From assembly GCF_002234675.1 (NCBI RefSeq), contig NC_019869.2, positions 13,755,015 to 13,819,014 on the forward strand: a DNA stretch of 64,000 bases, read 5' to 3'. The stretch comes from Oryzias latipes. Taxonomy: Eukaryota > Chordata > Actinopteri > Beloniformes > Adrianichthyidae. Every line of letters begins with the position of its first letter. The stretch's first letter is position 1. Under the pieces are notes generated by a model. The model did no database searches. It saw only the letters and a program-made list of their open reading frames with translations, and had not been told where the DNA came from. The translations under genes and the position numbers were made by a program. Shown here piece after piece: positions 12,185-24,345 of the stretch.

Positions 12185-15100
12185 TTAGACAAATCAACAC
12201 TTATCCTATCATCTGATCGAAAACTCCAATCTTTGACTAAATGATTGGGACATGTCAATAAATATATCCGAACAAGTTTTTAAAATCCAGTTTCTTTTAA
12301 CAAATGTTCATGACTTTTCTAATATCCTTATAAGCACAGCAAGCCAGAACACCGCCTTTGTAAAATCACATCTGTGCAGGCTTTCTGGTTATTTTGCATC
12401 TTTCTTTCTTAGACTTTTCTCCTCATTTTAAGGAAACTACATCAAAAACAATTTTTTTAGATTTAGTATACTCATGGATTTTTCTTGGTTTATGAGATGA
12501 TAGTTCCCACTGCTAATCCTTCGCTTACCACATTGTAAGGTTGCAATGTTTTTTCATCCATATTTATGATGCCCCCCACAGCTGCATTTACTAACAGCTG
12601 TTCAAACCCCTGCAATTTTGTGAAAATCTCAAACATACCGCACCATTTTTTAATGGCTTTTTGTGACAGTATATATTTATCATTACGTTTAAAGCTTAAT
12701 TATGAACCATACTATAGGGCAATATACTAAAGCACTGACTTCTAGGTGTTTCCCATTATGGATAATGCTGACGGTCACTCGGCATAATTCAGCTCCTCCT
12801 GAAATGCCCAAAGAAGAGCAGCCACCAGAGTTGCTGTAAATCTTCTGCTTTGCTGTGCAGTCATCTTCCTTGCATCCTCTCATTGTGGTGCACAACTAAT
12901 TTATCATTATTTTAGATCAATACTGTCCTTATCTTTACAGTCTTTAAAGTCCCCTTCCGATGAAAATCATGTTTTTGTACTTTCTGACAAGTGCTTGTGC
13001 CATTTTTCTTATGAAGGAGACCAAACGTAATATTAAAAAATATTTTATCAATCAAACTGTTGCAAAGACGCTCAGTTTGAATTAATGAGCTGTTTTGATG
13101 TCACAACGGCCCAAGAGCGCATGTGCATTGCGCAAGCTCCCTGATCTGCCCCGCCCAGCGTGCACATCAGCTCAGGTGCGAGAGAAGTGAAAATGGCATT
13201 TTGCTGCATTCCCCGCACATGTTTTAAGTGCGTCCAAGGCTGAATTTTGTTGTTGGCTGTACATATTTAAAATTAAGCCGAATCTTTTGGATCAGTTCAT
13301 TTCAAAGAACCATTCAAAACTAGCTCTTTTGGCCCTTGAATATGAAATGGGAAAAAGTTAACTAAATAATGCAACAACCCACAATGCAAAACTGTGAAAG
13401 GCTGCATTGTAAAAATATTGAAAAGTGTCAGAAAAGGATGAAAGACAGATGACTTTGTAATATAAATCTTTTTCCTTATTTCCCCATTTTGGAAGGCAAA
13501 CAGCGCCTCCATGTGAGCAGCAGTTAAAAGTGTAGTTTGTTTTTCCAGGCAGATTGGTCTGCTTCAGCCATAGGATTACCTCTGATTTCCATGTGTGAAA
13601 GCAAATCAAAGATTTGAACTTTGCATTTCCATTCTATTTGTATTGAATTAACTGCCCTTGTGTGAAAATGACCTGTTTTATGCATAGTTACTTTGAACAC
13701 AGGTTCTGGTCAGCAGAGAAGAGTGTTACGTTTAATTAACAAAGCTGTAGAAGATGAAATTAAATTGATTATTTTTTACAAAGTGTTTAAAATATAACAA
13801 AATATGTTTGTAATCCGGCCTTTGTGATGGAGCAGCCAGTACAGATGAGTCGTGGCGTTGCACATAAACAACACACACACAAAATAAAAATGTAAATCCA
13901 TGATAGACTTCTGTTTTCGTTAACTGTATTCCGAAGTCTGAACTTGCTAAGAGTACTTGAAGGCAACGCAACCACAAGGCAATTTGCACTGTGAAAAATA
14001 GCTACACTTAGTCGGCATTCTTTGACAATAATGAAATGTGAATTCTGCATTTTCCTTGAGGTGCTTGAGACAGTGCAGAAAACTCTAAAAGGGGGTGAAG
14101 GAGAATCACATCATGGAATTAGGGTCTAGTAGGCTTGTGTTTTTATCTGCTAGTGCACATGAGTAAGTCTTTCTGCGAGTGTGTGCATTATGTGTGTGTG
14201 TGTGTGCACAGAAACCCTTTATCAGATGTTGGCAGACTGGAGCGCAGGGGGATCGATAAAGCTTTGGCCTGAAACCGGGAGACAGTACCTGGATTTCGGT
14301 CGGCCTCCACCTCTCCTATCATTGATCTTCATTACCTCAAAAGACTGGTGTTTGAGCAAGAAGGAGCTGGTCACAGTTCCCAGTACACACGAGAGTATAA
14401 ACTGTGCTCAACACAAGTGGGCACATGCACTCAGACACTCCAAGTCAGCCTACTTTTGTTCCTCACTTTATAAGGACACAAAATCTTTTAGAGAAAAATC
14501 TACCTTTTGTCACAACTGAAAAAGAGAAATGTAGGCAAAGCAATGTAGAAAGAGAAATACATGTGCAGGTTTGTATGAGTTTAAAGGGTATTTTGTTGGG
14601 AATATGTACACAAAATCATTTTCTTTCATCCTAGCCCATAGAATGCACACAACTTATCTTCACAGGAGCCTCAAAAACTGAATGTTTGAAAGCTCAGGAT
14701 AAATGAAGCATAAAAAATATAGATTTAAATGTATTTGTAGAATACTTATTCACAGCTCAGTTAAGGAAGATGAAAGATTCTAAATGTTGTTCTGTCAGAA
14801 AATCCCTTTTTTTCTTTTCAAGACCATATTTTGTTTGTCTTGTGTGTTTAATCCAACTGGGTGTGTTTTTTCTCCCGAATGTTTATTTACAGTGACTGTA
14901 TTGTTTTTTTTTAGTTTTTTTTTGCTGCCTGTTTCCACAATGCACTTTTTTATATCTTTAAGATAAACAAATCAAATGTCAAAAGATATACTTAAGCTAT
15001 AGAAAATTATTAAATAGTTATTTTGGTGTTTTATAGAAGGTATTTTCGTTTGTCTTGAAAATAGATCAACAGCAACACACAAATGCATTACCAACACATC

Positions 15101-15857
15101 ACAATTGAACAACTGTGTAACCACACCTTATAACTTTGGATGTTTCATTCAGTCCTAATCATTTATGAATAAAAGCTCCGTTCCTAACAATGAGCGATTT
15201 TTCTTTACAGTTTTGCTTAAATTTGACAGGTATAGCTTTTTTTCTGCCCCTGCAGGTCATCAGTAGGGGCAGTTATTTCTATACTCGTTCTTTTTTTCCC
15301 TATATTCTTCTCTTTATTTAGTGATGCTCCTGAGATCAGTGCCATATTGAATGATTCAACTGAGACATTGGTCTAAAACAGTTCCACATCATCACACTTC
15401 CACTCCCATGTAGTATTATTGTGGTTTCTTTGTTGTTTTGTCTTTTACGGACACCTGGGCCTTTTATTTTATTAAAATCTATGCCACTTTAGGTTAGTAA
15501 AGGTGCATTTTTAGTTCCACAGGTTTGCATTGTGATCTGTTTGTGTGTGACAAATGACACTTACTGTCAAGGAAGGTGGTGAAGGACCCAGTACGCACTA
15601 GACCAGGCTATGTGGTGAAAATGGAAACATTTCATAACTTAAACCCGCCCAAAACCCATGTACTAAGTAAGGGAGCAACAAAAAGGTGACAAAACAGATA
15701 AGCTGATAATGAAGAACGGACATTTAATTCCACTGAAGAGCGTTAACACAAATAAAGACAACAACCTAAACCTGAAAACAAAATATGACCAGAACCATGG
15801 AAATATCACCAAAATCCAAACTAGACTGCACCGTCCTCAAACTTACATGATTTATTG
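12185..15857. other. Intergenic, repeat stubs, no gene seen
   Basis: Holds a family B MITE stub at 12947-13160 (same words as 9062-9180) and a TG microsatellite at about 14190-14206. Positions 14210-14330 have balanced, unique-looking composition. The frame at 14181-14519 lacks splice context or recognisable domains, so no gene is called. Confidence 0.45.
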
Positions 15858-15858
15858 T

Positions 15859-16340
15859 AATTGAATCAGTTAGTTCAAAAGGGGCCCAAGTCCAAGAGGT
15901 TTGTTTTTCCAGGAAAGGATTTTAATTGCATACCTTAAAGGGAGGCTACACCAAATGATTAATACTTTACCCAGATTTAGCACCAGTTCATAGCTTACAA
16001 ATGCTATAATATGAAGCACCTCACTTTTATCATTTCAGAGGACTAGCAAACAAAAGACTCTGGACTTGGGCCCTTCTTGAATTAAACAGGGGCGCTGCCA
16101 TGTTGGATAACTAGTGCTGCCATCTATGGGATAAAGCAAAACCCATGCAAGAGAGGCCCAAGTCCAGGAATATTGCACTTAATGCATTTTAAATGTCAAG
16201 CATAGTCAATACATTACAACGGACTTGGAACTTTTTTGCACATAATCAGATAACTTTTCCCTTGAAGACCACAGAACATATAATATCTCTATTTTGGAAA
16301 ATTGTGGACTTGGGCCCCTTTTGTACTAACCGATTCAATT
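15859..16340. mobile_element. Palindromic MITE with four alternating GGCCCAAGTCC motifs
   Basis: The terminal inverted repeats are 15861-15894 and 16305-16338, 34 bp with two mismatches, extendable by AA/TT outward. The core word GGCCCAAGTCCA occurs at the left TIR, inverted near 16061-16073, direct at 16155-16166, and inverted at the right TIR. The element therefore looks like two small inverted-repeat units side by side. No transposase coding is present. Target duplication could not be fixed. Confidence 0.75.
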
Positions 16341-18714
16341 GGGTTGATAATGCTCTGCATGTGCTAAAGTTCCTTTCCAGGTGAACCACAACTCATGTAT
16401 TCAGGTGGACCTTTTGGTCAACCAGAGATCATGAGCTTTGTTGCCTGCTGGATGAAGCGGACTATAAAACTCTGGTGTGGGTTAAAAAAGGACTAAACCC
16501 TTATAAGCAGCTTTTGGTGTGATTTGTGTGATGTAATTTGTGCCATGTCTGATTTGCTTTCACACATGGCACAAGTGTAAAAAAAAAAAGTGTTTGGCAT
16601 TCATCTGTTGTGTCTAATCAATCAGGAGTCAGTCATGACAAACTTAAGACAAAAGATACCCTTTTGTTTTATTGACTGAGTCAGTTTTAATGTTATTGAC
16701 CTTTAAAAGTAATCTTCTGATGTCTAGAATATGTAAACCACATATCAAAGAGTTTCATAGAGCTTTTTCAAATTCCATTGAGTGTTCAGCTACTATTTAA
16801 AGAAAGCACAATTATTTCACTTAATTTAATTACTAAACAAAAAGTTCTTGACAATTGAGGCAACAAATAGGCAAGACAGTGCTTTTGACTCAAAAAATAT
16901 CACTTTAAATACCCTGTAATCCTGTAAAAAAGATTCCTAAAAACACTTGCAAGTGAAGACACTACACAATAAACAGCAGCTCTGCCTCATAGATTAGAGA
17001 CTTTATGCATTGCTGCTGTGTTTTTTCTCACCTTGTCTCCAAGAAGCCAGGCATTTAATGCTCATCAAGAGGAGCGAGTTAAAAAGTAAAGGGAAATGCG
17101 AGGGAAGGCCGCAAGTGAATAAAAGGTGGTTTATTGAATAAGCAAAGCTTTCAGGTGCCATTCTCCCTGTGTGACTTAAGGTAATTTAATTTTAACTCTG
17201 TCCCATCAAGCCTTGTCTGGAAGCCAGGAGCATCAGAGACAAGCCGGAAAGCATTAAATGATTGTAACTCAATTGTTGCGAGACCATCATTGATTGTTTG
17301 TCCGGAAAGATGTTGGAAAGGAGACAAGACACTTATTTTCTCCACTTTTCCTATGCTTAGTAATCACTTTGGGGATAGATGTGTGTGTATGTAAATGTCT
17401 ATGTCTATTGAGGTGAAGAGACCTCGCAGCATAGAGCTACAAACTGTACTAAATGCAAACAAAGTACTGATGGCAATCAGTTTAGACTAGGGGATAAAGT
17501 TACATAAAAATAAATCTACACATTAACAGATGGCTGTTTAACTGAGTGCCTAAAGCATGCTTTTCCACATGTTCTCACGTACACGGTCAACATGGTGTGA
17601 CTGATGTAGAAAATAAATATGTTCTCTTATTCTTGAGTGTTCTAGTCAGGTTTTTTAAACACTAAAATGTATTGCTATCTGTGAAAAAGTAACTCATCAA
17701 ACCAAAATGGGAAAGTGTTGTTATATGAAGGTAAAAATGTGACAAAATGGACGAGCTTGTAGATTTGATATAAGAACGTGTCAAATACAATACAATGCAC
17801 ACTAAAAAGCTGCATCTGTGTCTAAAAATCTTCTGCTGTAAAGAACTAATATACACGTAAAAATTTATGTCAAGTCAAAGAAGAGGATAGTTTAACATTA
17901 AAGAGATGGACACAAAACAATTTCTACAAATGTCTAGATTTATGTTTATGTTAATAAAATCAGGACTGACAAACTACCATTTGCATGTGTTTATTTGTGT
18001 TAGAACCTCAAATCGGCGATTACAGCTGCTCAATCTGCTGCTGCGTGTGCGCGAATATGCTGCTGTGAATCCCAGGTCGCTACAACTGCACTCTGACTTT
18101 TGACACATTCCTTGCAAGATATTTGTGTCAAAACTGATCCGTGTCAGATAATGGAACGGGTCTGGGAAGGGGGAGGGCCAGCCAATCAGAGTGCAGGACT
18201 CAGAAGACCAACGCGCCTTTAAGTTTGGTAAAGTTAGAAAAAGATTCACAGATTTGGACTTCTGGCCTCAATTACTCTCCAGATGAACCTTCAAATGTGT
18301 CAACAAGTATCTCAATCATTTTGTACTAACACAGAGAGTGAACTACAAATGCATTTCAAAAGAAAAAAATATCTTTTTACTGCATTTTAATGAGAATTGT
18401 TCTCCTCGAGCTGTACATGAAGTCACGGCAGCGAGATGGCTGCCAAGGGACCGTCTACAAAGTGCAAGAAAAGACCATCCTGTTAAAATCAACAATCTCT
18501 CAAAAATGACTGATACATTTATATAAACTGGTAATGAAGACTGGTCAGCATATTCATGCTACAATAACTATTTTGTGAGAAAGTCCAACTTTACTTTATT
18601 TTATTGTATATATTTTTTCAAATTTTAACGGACATATGAATCATAATAAAGGCGCTCAATATCTCTGAAGATCAAATAAATTCCTAAATTTCGACTGAAA
18701 GTTAGATTAAAAAG
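16341..18714. other. Intergenic, no gene seen
   Basis: No exon or RNA gene is supported. Positions 17000-17345 are non-repetitive in appearance, with many ATTA/CAATT-type words, and are a candidate conserved non-coding element (inference). The frame at 17974-18249 on the minus strand shows no domain. Confidence 0.4.
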
Positions 18715-19245
18715 GTAGGTCTAACTAAAAGGCTTGCATCAGAGGACCTCAGCGTTCGCGAGGGCTCATGCTTTAAAATCATATCAGACAAATATGAAGA
18801 CCCAAGACCATGAAAACATTTACAAACCAACAAAAGAACTTTAAAATCAATCCTGAATTTTACAGGGACCCAATGCATTGATTTTAAAATCAGTGTAATG
18901 TGTTCCCACCCCCTGGTCCTCGCCAGCATGCATGCGGCAGAATTCTGCAGAGGTTGAAGGTTCGATATCCTAGACCATAGAGGAGGGCATTACAATAATC
19001 AAATGTCAATAATCTTGTCTTCAGAACCGATCACTGAAACTTCTGTTTTGTCCTGGTTGAGCTGTAGGAAGTTCTCTGCCATCCATGACTTAATGTCTAA
19101 AAGGTATTTTAAGAGTATATTGATTGACTCTTCATCATTAGGGGACAAAGCGATGTGGAGTTGAGTGTCGTTGGTGTAGTTATGAAACCAATACCATGCC
19201 TCTTGATGATGTCCCCAAGTGGCAGCATGTATAGATTGAAAATTA
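18715..19245 (-). pseudogene. L2-type LINE fragment (reverse transcriptase)
   Basis: On the minus strand a broken RT frame shows the YxNDTQLHIALSPND block (near 19160-19180), DIKSWMAENFLQLNQDKTEV (about 19040-19100), and then, in a second frame, HITLILKSMHWVPVKFRIDFK with FKVLLLVCKCFHGLG and EPSRTLRSSD (18740-18890). These are the same landmarks as in the plus-strand copy at 11037-12180. Parts between the blocks are missing and at least one frameshift separates them, so it is a dead fragment. Confidence 0.75.
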
Positions 19246-19249
19246 GTTG

Positions 19250-20003
19250 GCCTAAAATTGAACCTTCCGTTCAACCTGCAGCACGATTTGAGCGTCGGGC
19301 TCGGGACGTCAGTCCGGCAGCAGCGTGTTTTTGAGCATTCTTTCTTCCAGAAGAGGCTGATTTCATTCAGCAATTTGACAAAAGTTTTTAGCTGAAAGTA
19401 AAGTTGTGACATTCCACCCCCATTATCGCTGAACTACAAAAGCCAGTTTTTTGGGGTCTTTATACTTCCTTAATTGTGCAAGGTAATCCATGACAGATGA
19501 ATGTGTTCACTGGGACCTCGAGAATTTGTGTAACCTCCACAACAAAGCCTCTCATTGATTCACTCTTAGCAATTATTTTCACGGCTGCTTTCAAAATGTG
19601 TTCATGTAGAACAGAGCTTATGCTGCCAGCTCCACTTGCAAAGTAAGAGCTGTGACTCATGCGCACCCTGCAATTTTCCTTAAATTATTACAAACTGTTT
19701 AGAAATTGTGTAATTGCAAAAAGCAAAGTTGAAGAGAAGCAAAAGCTTTTTTTCCCGTGTTCCTTGTTTTTGATCTTTCAACTTGTTATTCTCTTATCCC
19801 ACAGAAGTAACCGTTTTTAAATTTAGCTTTTATATTTTGTTTGAAACTCTGAGATTGTGATGTCAGGAAATCAATGATAGGCTGCAAAGTTTTTTTGCAC
19901 CAATAAGCAATGGATGCAATTTATCTCTTTAAACAAAACAAAATGTGCTTACATTTCTTCACAGTTAAATTTATATAAATTATAATATGTCTGGAAGTGT
20001 TTA
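19250..20003. other. Intergenic, no gene seen
   Basis: Contains a short GC-richer patch at 19270-19330 that may belong to the adjacent LINE copy. The rest is AT-rich with no recognisable feature. Confidence 0.4.
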
Positions 20004-20334
20004 CTGTGGTTAGCACTCTCACCTCACAGCAAGAAGGTCCTGATTCAAATCCCAACTGGGACCTTTCTGTGTGGACTTTGCATGTACTCCTTATGCATGT
20101 GTGGGTTTTCTCCAGGCAATCTTGTGTTTTAACCCCCGGTCCAAAAATATGCTTTGCAAATTATTTGATGATTGTCAAATTGCCCCTAGGAGTGCATTTG
20201 ACTGTGTGTGCCTGTTGTGTGGCCCTGTGATGGGCTGGTGACCGGTCTAAAGTGAACCCAACAGTAGTTGGGATAGGTTCCAGCACCCCATCACCCTTAA
20301 AAAGGATCCAGTGGGTTCAAATAATGGATGGATA
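20004..20334 (+). repeat. tRNA-like fish SINE/dispersed repeat, nearly complete
   Basis: A-box-like 'tggttagcactc' and B-box-like 'gattcaaatccc' are followed by the standard body and a 3' region with 'gatgggctggtgaccggtc', 'gggataggttccagc' and the final ATGGATGGATAG tail. Several substitutions indicate an old copy. Confidence 0.75.
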
Positions 20335-22289
20335 GTTTTTTTACCGGCCAGAAGTCTGCCGAAAAAACTGGTCTACATCTATTCTGTCTAAAACTGTACC
20401 AAGCACTGTTTGTACAGTTTTGTGAGTTAAGACAATATGCTAAGGATAGGTAAAGGAACTGCTTTAACACTACACATGCTATAGATTAAAAAAAAAAACT
20501 CAACAACAGAAAAATCTTCGTTTTTTCCAGAGAAATCTGAAATTTTTTAGTCGTTTGTACTTCTTTTCACAAAATGACTGTAGTCTCGCCTCTTAACAGT
20601 GAGCATTTTGAAAAAGTCATCTCAAAATGCTTTAAGGAGTTAACATATCAGGTAAGGCCCTAAGTCAAGAAGAATTACTTAAATTGTTTTGTCATGGAGG
20701 GTTAAATGAGAGAAAAGCAATTAAGATATGTGTTATCTGTGCTTAGAAAAACAGCTAAAAAAAGAAAATTGCACAGCATAACCTCTGAAGTACCTTTAAG
20801 TAAAATACTCTATTTCTTGTCATTCCAAAAATGCATACATGCTTGCAGTTCTTGAAATTTTTGCATAAATACAAAATGAAAATGCAATGTTTTATGATTT
20901 TAGCAAATAAAACTGTTTTTGGAGGTGTAACTTTTTAAGTTGGAGCAGAGCATTTTTAGTTTTTTTTTTTTTTTCTTACGTTTAAAGATGGTGCATTAAA
21001 GGTCTGTTCTCAAGGGAAAGAAAAGATAAAGCTATTAGGTTACGTCTCACCTTTGCCAGTTCCAGTTTGATAACAGCCCGATTATCATTGACACTTAGTC
21101 ATTTGATGATAAGGAGTTTAAAAAAAAATCAACTCAAAGCTATCCTATTCTGGCTGAGAATAGACAAAATAAAGTTGCTTGAGTACAAAGTATATCCTGC
21201 CTTCACCCAAAAAAGATGAATAACCTCTATGACCCTGTCTGGAGAAGAGTGAGGACAGAAAATGGATGAATGAATGGTTTAGGAATGGCAGGCAATGGAA
21301 AAAGCAATGACTTGCTAGGCCTGTTTTGACAAGTGTCAATGTATTATTTATTAAAAACAGTTCTTGTTTCTTTCTGTCCCGAAGTTCTTTGGTTTACTTC
21401 AATCTGGATTTGAAAGTTCTAGTCATTGCTTGCGTCTACTCCCTGCTGTGTTCTTCTCATGCCATTTCATTGCATGCATGGCATCTCGCTTAGTCATGTA
21501 GAACCAAAAAGAATCACAGCTGAAAAGCCATAACAGAAAAGAAAAAAACTGGAGAGAAAAAATGGAGACGCTGTCAAAAGTTTTGAAGAGACATGCAGCT
21601 TTTATGAGCAGCAGCACTGCTTAAAAGTCAACGCAAAGTTTTATCGGAAAAGGAAGGAAATGTCTTCCTCAGAACATTTCGTAGGATGCCTTTGCAGCAC
21701 AAAAGACATTTTCCCTCCGATCATTTCACATCTGTGGTGGTAAAAGACTTTTATTAAGCTGAGAGACGTGTTGCTGCCCCTATTCTGTTCCCAGCATCAA
21801 AGTTCCCAACACCCACGATGGATTCCTGTTTTTTTTAAAGCCTCCTCTTTTGAGTTACATTTATCTCGTTACACACAGTGAAAAGGTCAGTCTCGTGACT
21901 CAAGCCACTACCAGATTAAATAGTCCCCTGAATATGCAGCTGTGAGTCAGGCAGAGATCCATCCGAAACTCACTAGAAACATGGACCATGGATGCACTCC
22001 TGACTGCAGTTGCGAGCCACTTTTGACAGAAGAGCTCTCTTTGGGTTTAATCACATAAACCTGGAGAGTTTTGCTGAAGCTGTGCTTCATTCTTGCCCAT
22101 CAGTTCGATTTTCACAGCTCAGTGCATGGTGAGGCTCAACCACACATGTGGACACAATGATTCATGCAATCGTATGTAGAAGGCGGAACAAACAACTCCA
22201 CGTTGTTCCCAATGTAGTGGTATTACAGAGTAGTGCCAGGGGCTGTGGGTAACACTATTTGGCTAAACATGCTGGACAAATGCATGGTT
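20335..22289. other. Intergenic, no gene seen
   Basis: AT-rich with a 14-16 nt poly(T) run near 20960. Positions 21780-22140 are of mixed composition without coding signals. No gene or RNA gene is supported. Confidence 0.4.
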
Positions 22290-22405
22290 GCATTCTGCTT
22301 TCAGCCTGTTGTTCAAGGTGCTGTTTTGTGAAGCACCTTGAATTACTTTGTGTACGAATTGTGCTATACAAATAAAATTGCCTTGCCTTGCCTTGCCTTG
22401 CCTTT
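22290..22405 (+). repeat. LINE/SINE 3' tail with (TTGCC)n
   Basis: The words 'gtgaagcaccttgaattac' and 'gtgctatacaaataaaattg' are a standard 3' tail of fish L2-like LINEs and their SINEs. They are followed by a short TTGCC pentamer array (about 22379-22403). The 5' part is not recognisable. Confidence 0.65.
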
Positions 22406-22961
22406 GTTTTGGAAAATTAAACATCCACAGCTATGTTCATACCGGGCATGTGAATGAGCTAAACAAGCATTCTTAAATGCATGTTTGGCCTACAGTGTTC
22501 ACATTGGACAAGCAGGGAGGGGCTACCTCTTCTTTTGTTTTGCTACTGCTCACATGTGCAGCACCTATAGTTGGTAGAGGCTTGGTGCAAAATCTGATGC
22601 ATATCTCATGACCGCTGTATGACCGGTTCAGCCGTCGTCGCCGTCACACGCCTACGGCACGAACAAACAATTTACTATTCTTTTTAAAGAAATTATTTCT
22701 TGTTTTTTGCTTTTTCCTTCTCTGTTCCGAAATATCGGTGACTTGGTGTCATGGAATTCTGGCCGGGCACAAAAGGCTAATGTTAATTTCTCCTTCCATG
22801 ATCAATTTTCCAACGGTTCATACTTCTGTGAATAAAAAAGGACACCATCTAAACATCACTACGAAATTGGAGTCCCTGATTAGTCAAAGTTCAACGTAGT
22901 TTAACTTTCAATGCATAAAACCTTCGTAGTGACAAATGAATGTGAAAGTTTTCAAAGTGGA

Positions 22962-23069
22962 TCTTCACTGGTGTCCATGGATTACATGAAATCTTTCCAC
23001 CTTTATCATGGTAAGGAAAACACGTCAATGTAGGGATGGGGTCATCTAAGATAGTGCAGGGGGTTAAAA
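22962..23069 (+). repeat. piggyBac-like MITE fragment, family C
   Basis: Near-identical to 30977-31092 over 'cttcactggtgtccatggat', 'tacatgaaatctttccacc' and 'ggggtcatctaagat'. It ends at a TTAA (23066-23069). The left half, with TTAACCCTTGCGC in the other copy, is missing. Confidence 0.65.
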
Positions 23070-23151
23070 TGTGTGTTTATACACATTTACATAGATTTTC
23101 ATTGGAAGTGGTGGCTTGAATGCACATCACCAAGGGCAACGATAATGTAGC

Positions 23152-23291
23152 TTAACCTCTTTTAAGACCCAGGTCCATATTTGAGCTAACCCTCTACTCA
23201 CAGGGCCCTAATCAAGCAGAATTAACCAATGTGATATTATAACCCATAATGTGATGTAAACACATGTGGATACCAGGTCTTAAGAGGTTAA
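23152..23291. mobile_element. Small TTAA-bounded MITE
   Basis: The two ends are TTAACCTCTTTTAAGACC and, reversed, TTAACCTCTTAAGACC, giving an imperfect TIR with TTAA at both tips (23152-23155 and 23288-23291). At 140 bp with TTAA borders, it fits a piggyBac-type non-autonomous element. No coding is present. Confidence 0.65.
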
Positions 23292-23732
23292 AACTTTTCT
23301 TGGGGAGTCCTGACTGGATAAACAAGAGTCAGTCGAAATCCCAAACTGTCTGAGATGAGAGACCACACTTTTTTTTCCAGAATGCAAAAAAATGAAATTA
23401 TAGATCTCAAAAACAAAAGCCAGACAGAAACATTTAGATTTTTATCTACACATATGTCCATAAAAGTCTCAGAAAACAAAGTCAAAACATAGTTGATTAA
23501 GAAACCCTGTGTCTGTTTTATTTAATGCTTGAGTCAGAGCACCCGTTGCCATGGGACCAGACACTTTCCACGTAGGGTTGAATCTGTAGCTGTCTCAACT
23601 GAACACATGCTCCGAATGTTAGTAGAAAGTTACAGTGACTTGTAACTGCAGCTTTCAGGTAAAATCTCATCCAGTGAAATTCTCCTAAAATCCTATACAT
23701 GCATTTATTAAGAAAAATTTTCTATCATATTA

Positions 23733-23830
23733 GGGTAGCAGTTTAGCTCAGGCGGTAGAGCAGGTCGTCCAACAACCAAAGGGTTGGCGGATCGATCCCC
23801 ACTCCCCCCAGCCAGCTGTTGAGCTACTCA
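23733..23830 (+). repeat. tRNA-derived SINE head
   Basis: An A-box 'tagctcaggcggtagagc' (about 23743-23762) and a B-box 'ggatcgatcccc' (about 23789-23800) lie at tRNA-like spacing. The anticodon arm and acceptor stem do not pair as in a true tRNA, and unrelated sequence continues downstream. A tRNA-derived SINE head is therefore the best reading. Confidence 0.6.
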
Positions 23831-23889
23831 ACAGTTCTGAGGAAATTAAAGAACACCTTGCTGATTACATGAAAGATGTAGTGCTTTGC

Positions 23890-24345
23890 ATAGCAAAGGA
23901 AGGAGGGAGAGTGCCCAGTCATCCCCACGGCAAGTCCCCCACTGCAGCAGCAGCAGCCAGGAACCCCACCACACCCACACCGCAGCAGATAGAGAAAAAC
24001 CACCCGCCGGGCGATCCCCAATGCCAGAGAGCAGGGAAGCATAGGGGGACAGAGAGTGCAAGCTCCAGCCCAATCAGAAGAGCAGACCCCAACCCCGTAC
24101 CCGGGGGGCCAAACGTGGGGCCCCGCCCCAGGAGAGCACCCCCAGCCCCAGATGAGCAGCCCATCACCACCCAGGAGTTCTGAGCATCCAACAACCCCAG
24201 GCAAAAGCCAGGGCCCCCCAAGGGAGACCTGCCTCACACTCCAGGCAGCCACCCACACAGCCCACGGTTGGTCCGGGAGAGAGCGGAGGAGGACGCCCAA
24301 CAGAGGTGGGGTTCCCCAAGGAGTGTTTGAAATTGAAGTTTTCAA
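23890..24345. repeat. GC- and C/A-rich island, probably repeat-derived
   Basis: An abrupt GC-rich, proline-codon-rich block inside AT-rich DNA with purine/pyrimidine asymmetry (many CCCCA and GGGGCC words). It keeps long frames open on both strands (23824-24417 minus, 23869-24183 and 24056-24361 plus), as expected for skewed low-complexity sequence. No domain, splice signal or start context supports a gene. It follows directly on the SINE head and may be part of a larger repeat. Confidence 0.45.

Noticed and set aside
14181..14519. 112-residue frame as a gene
   Set aside because: It starts in a TG microsatellite, has no recognisable motif or splice partners, and overlaps other frames. At most this is conserved non-coding DNA.
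23735..23810. True tRNA gene
   Set aside because: A and B boxes are present, but no seven-base acceptor stem or five-base anticodon stem could be paired. Fish SINEs commonly keep these boxes, so a SINE head is the simpler reading.
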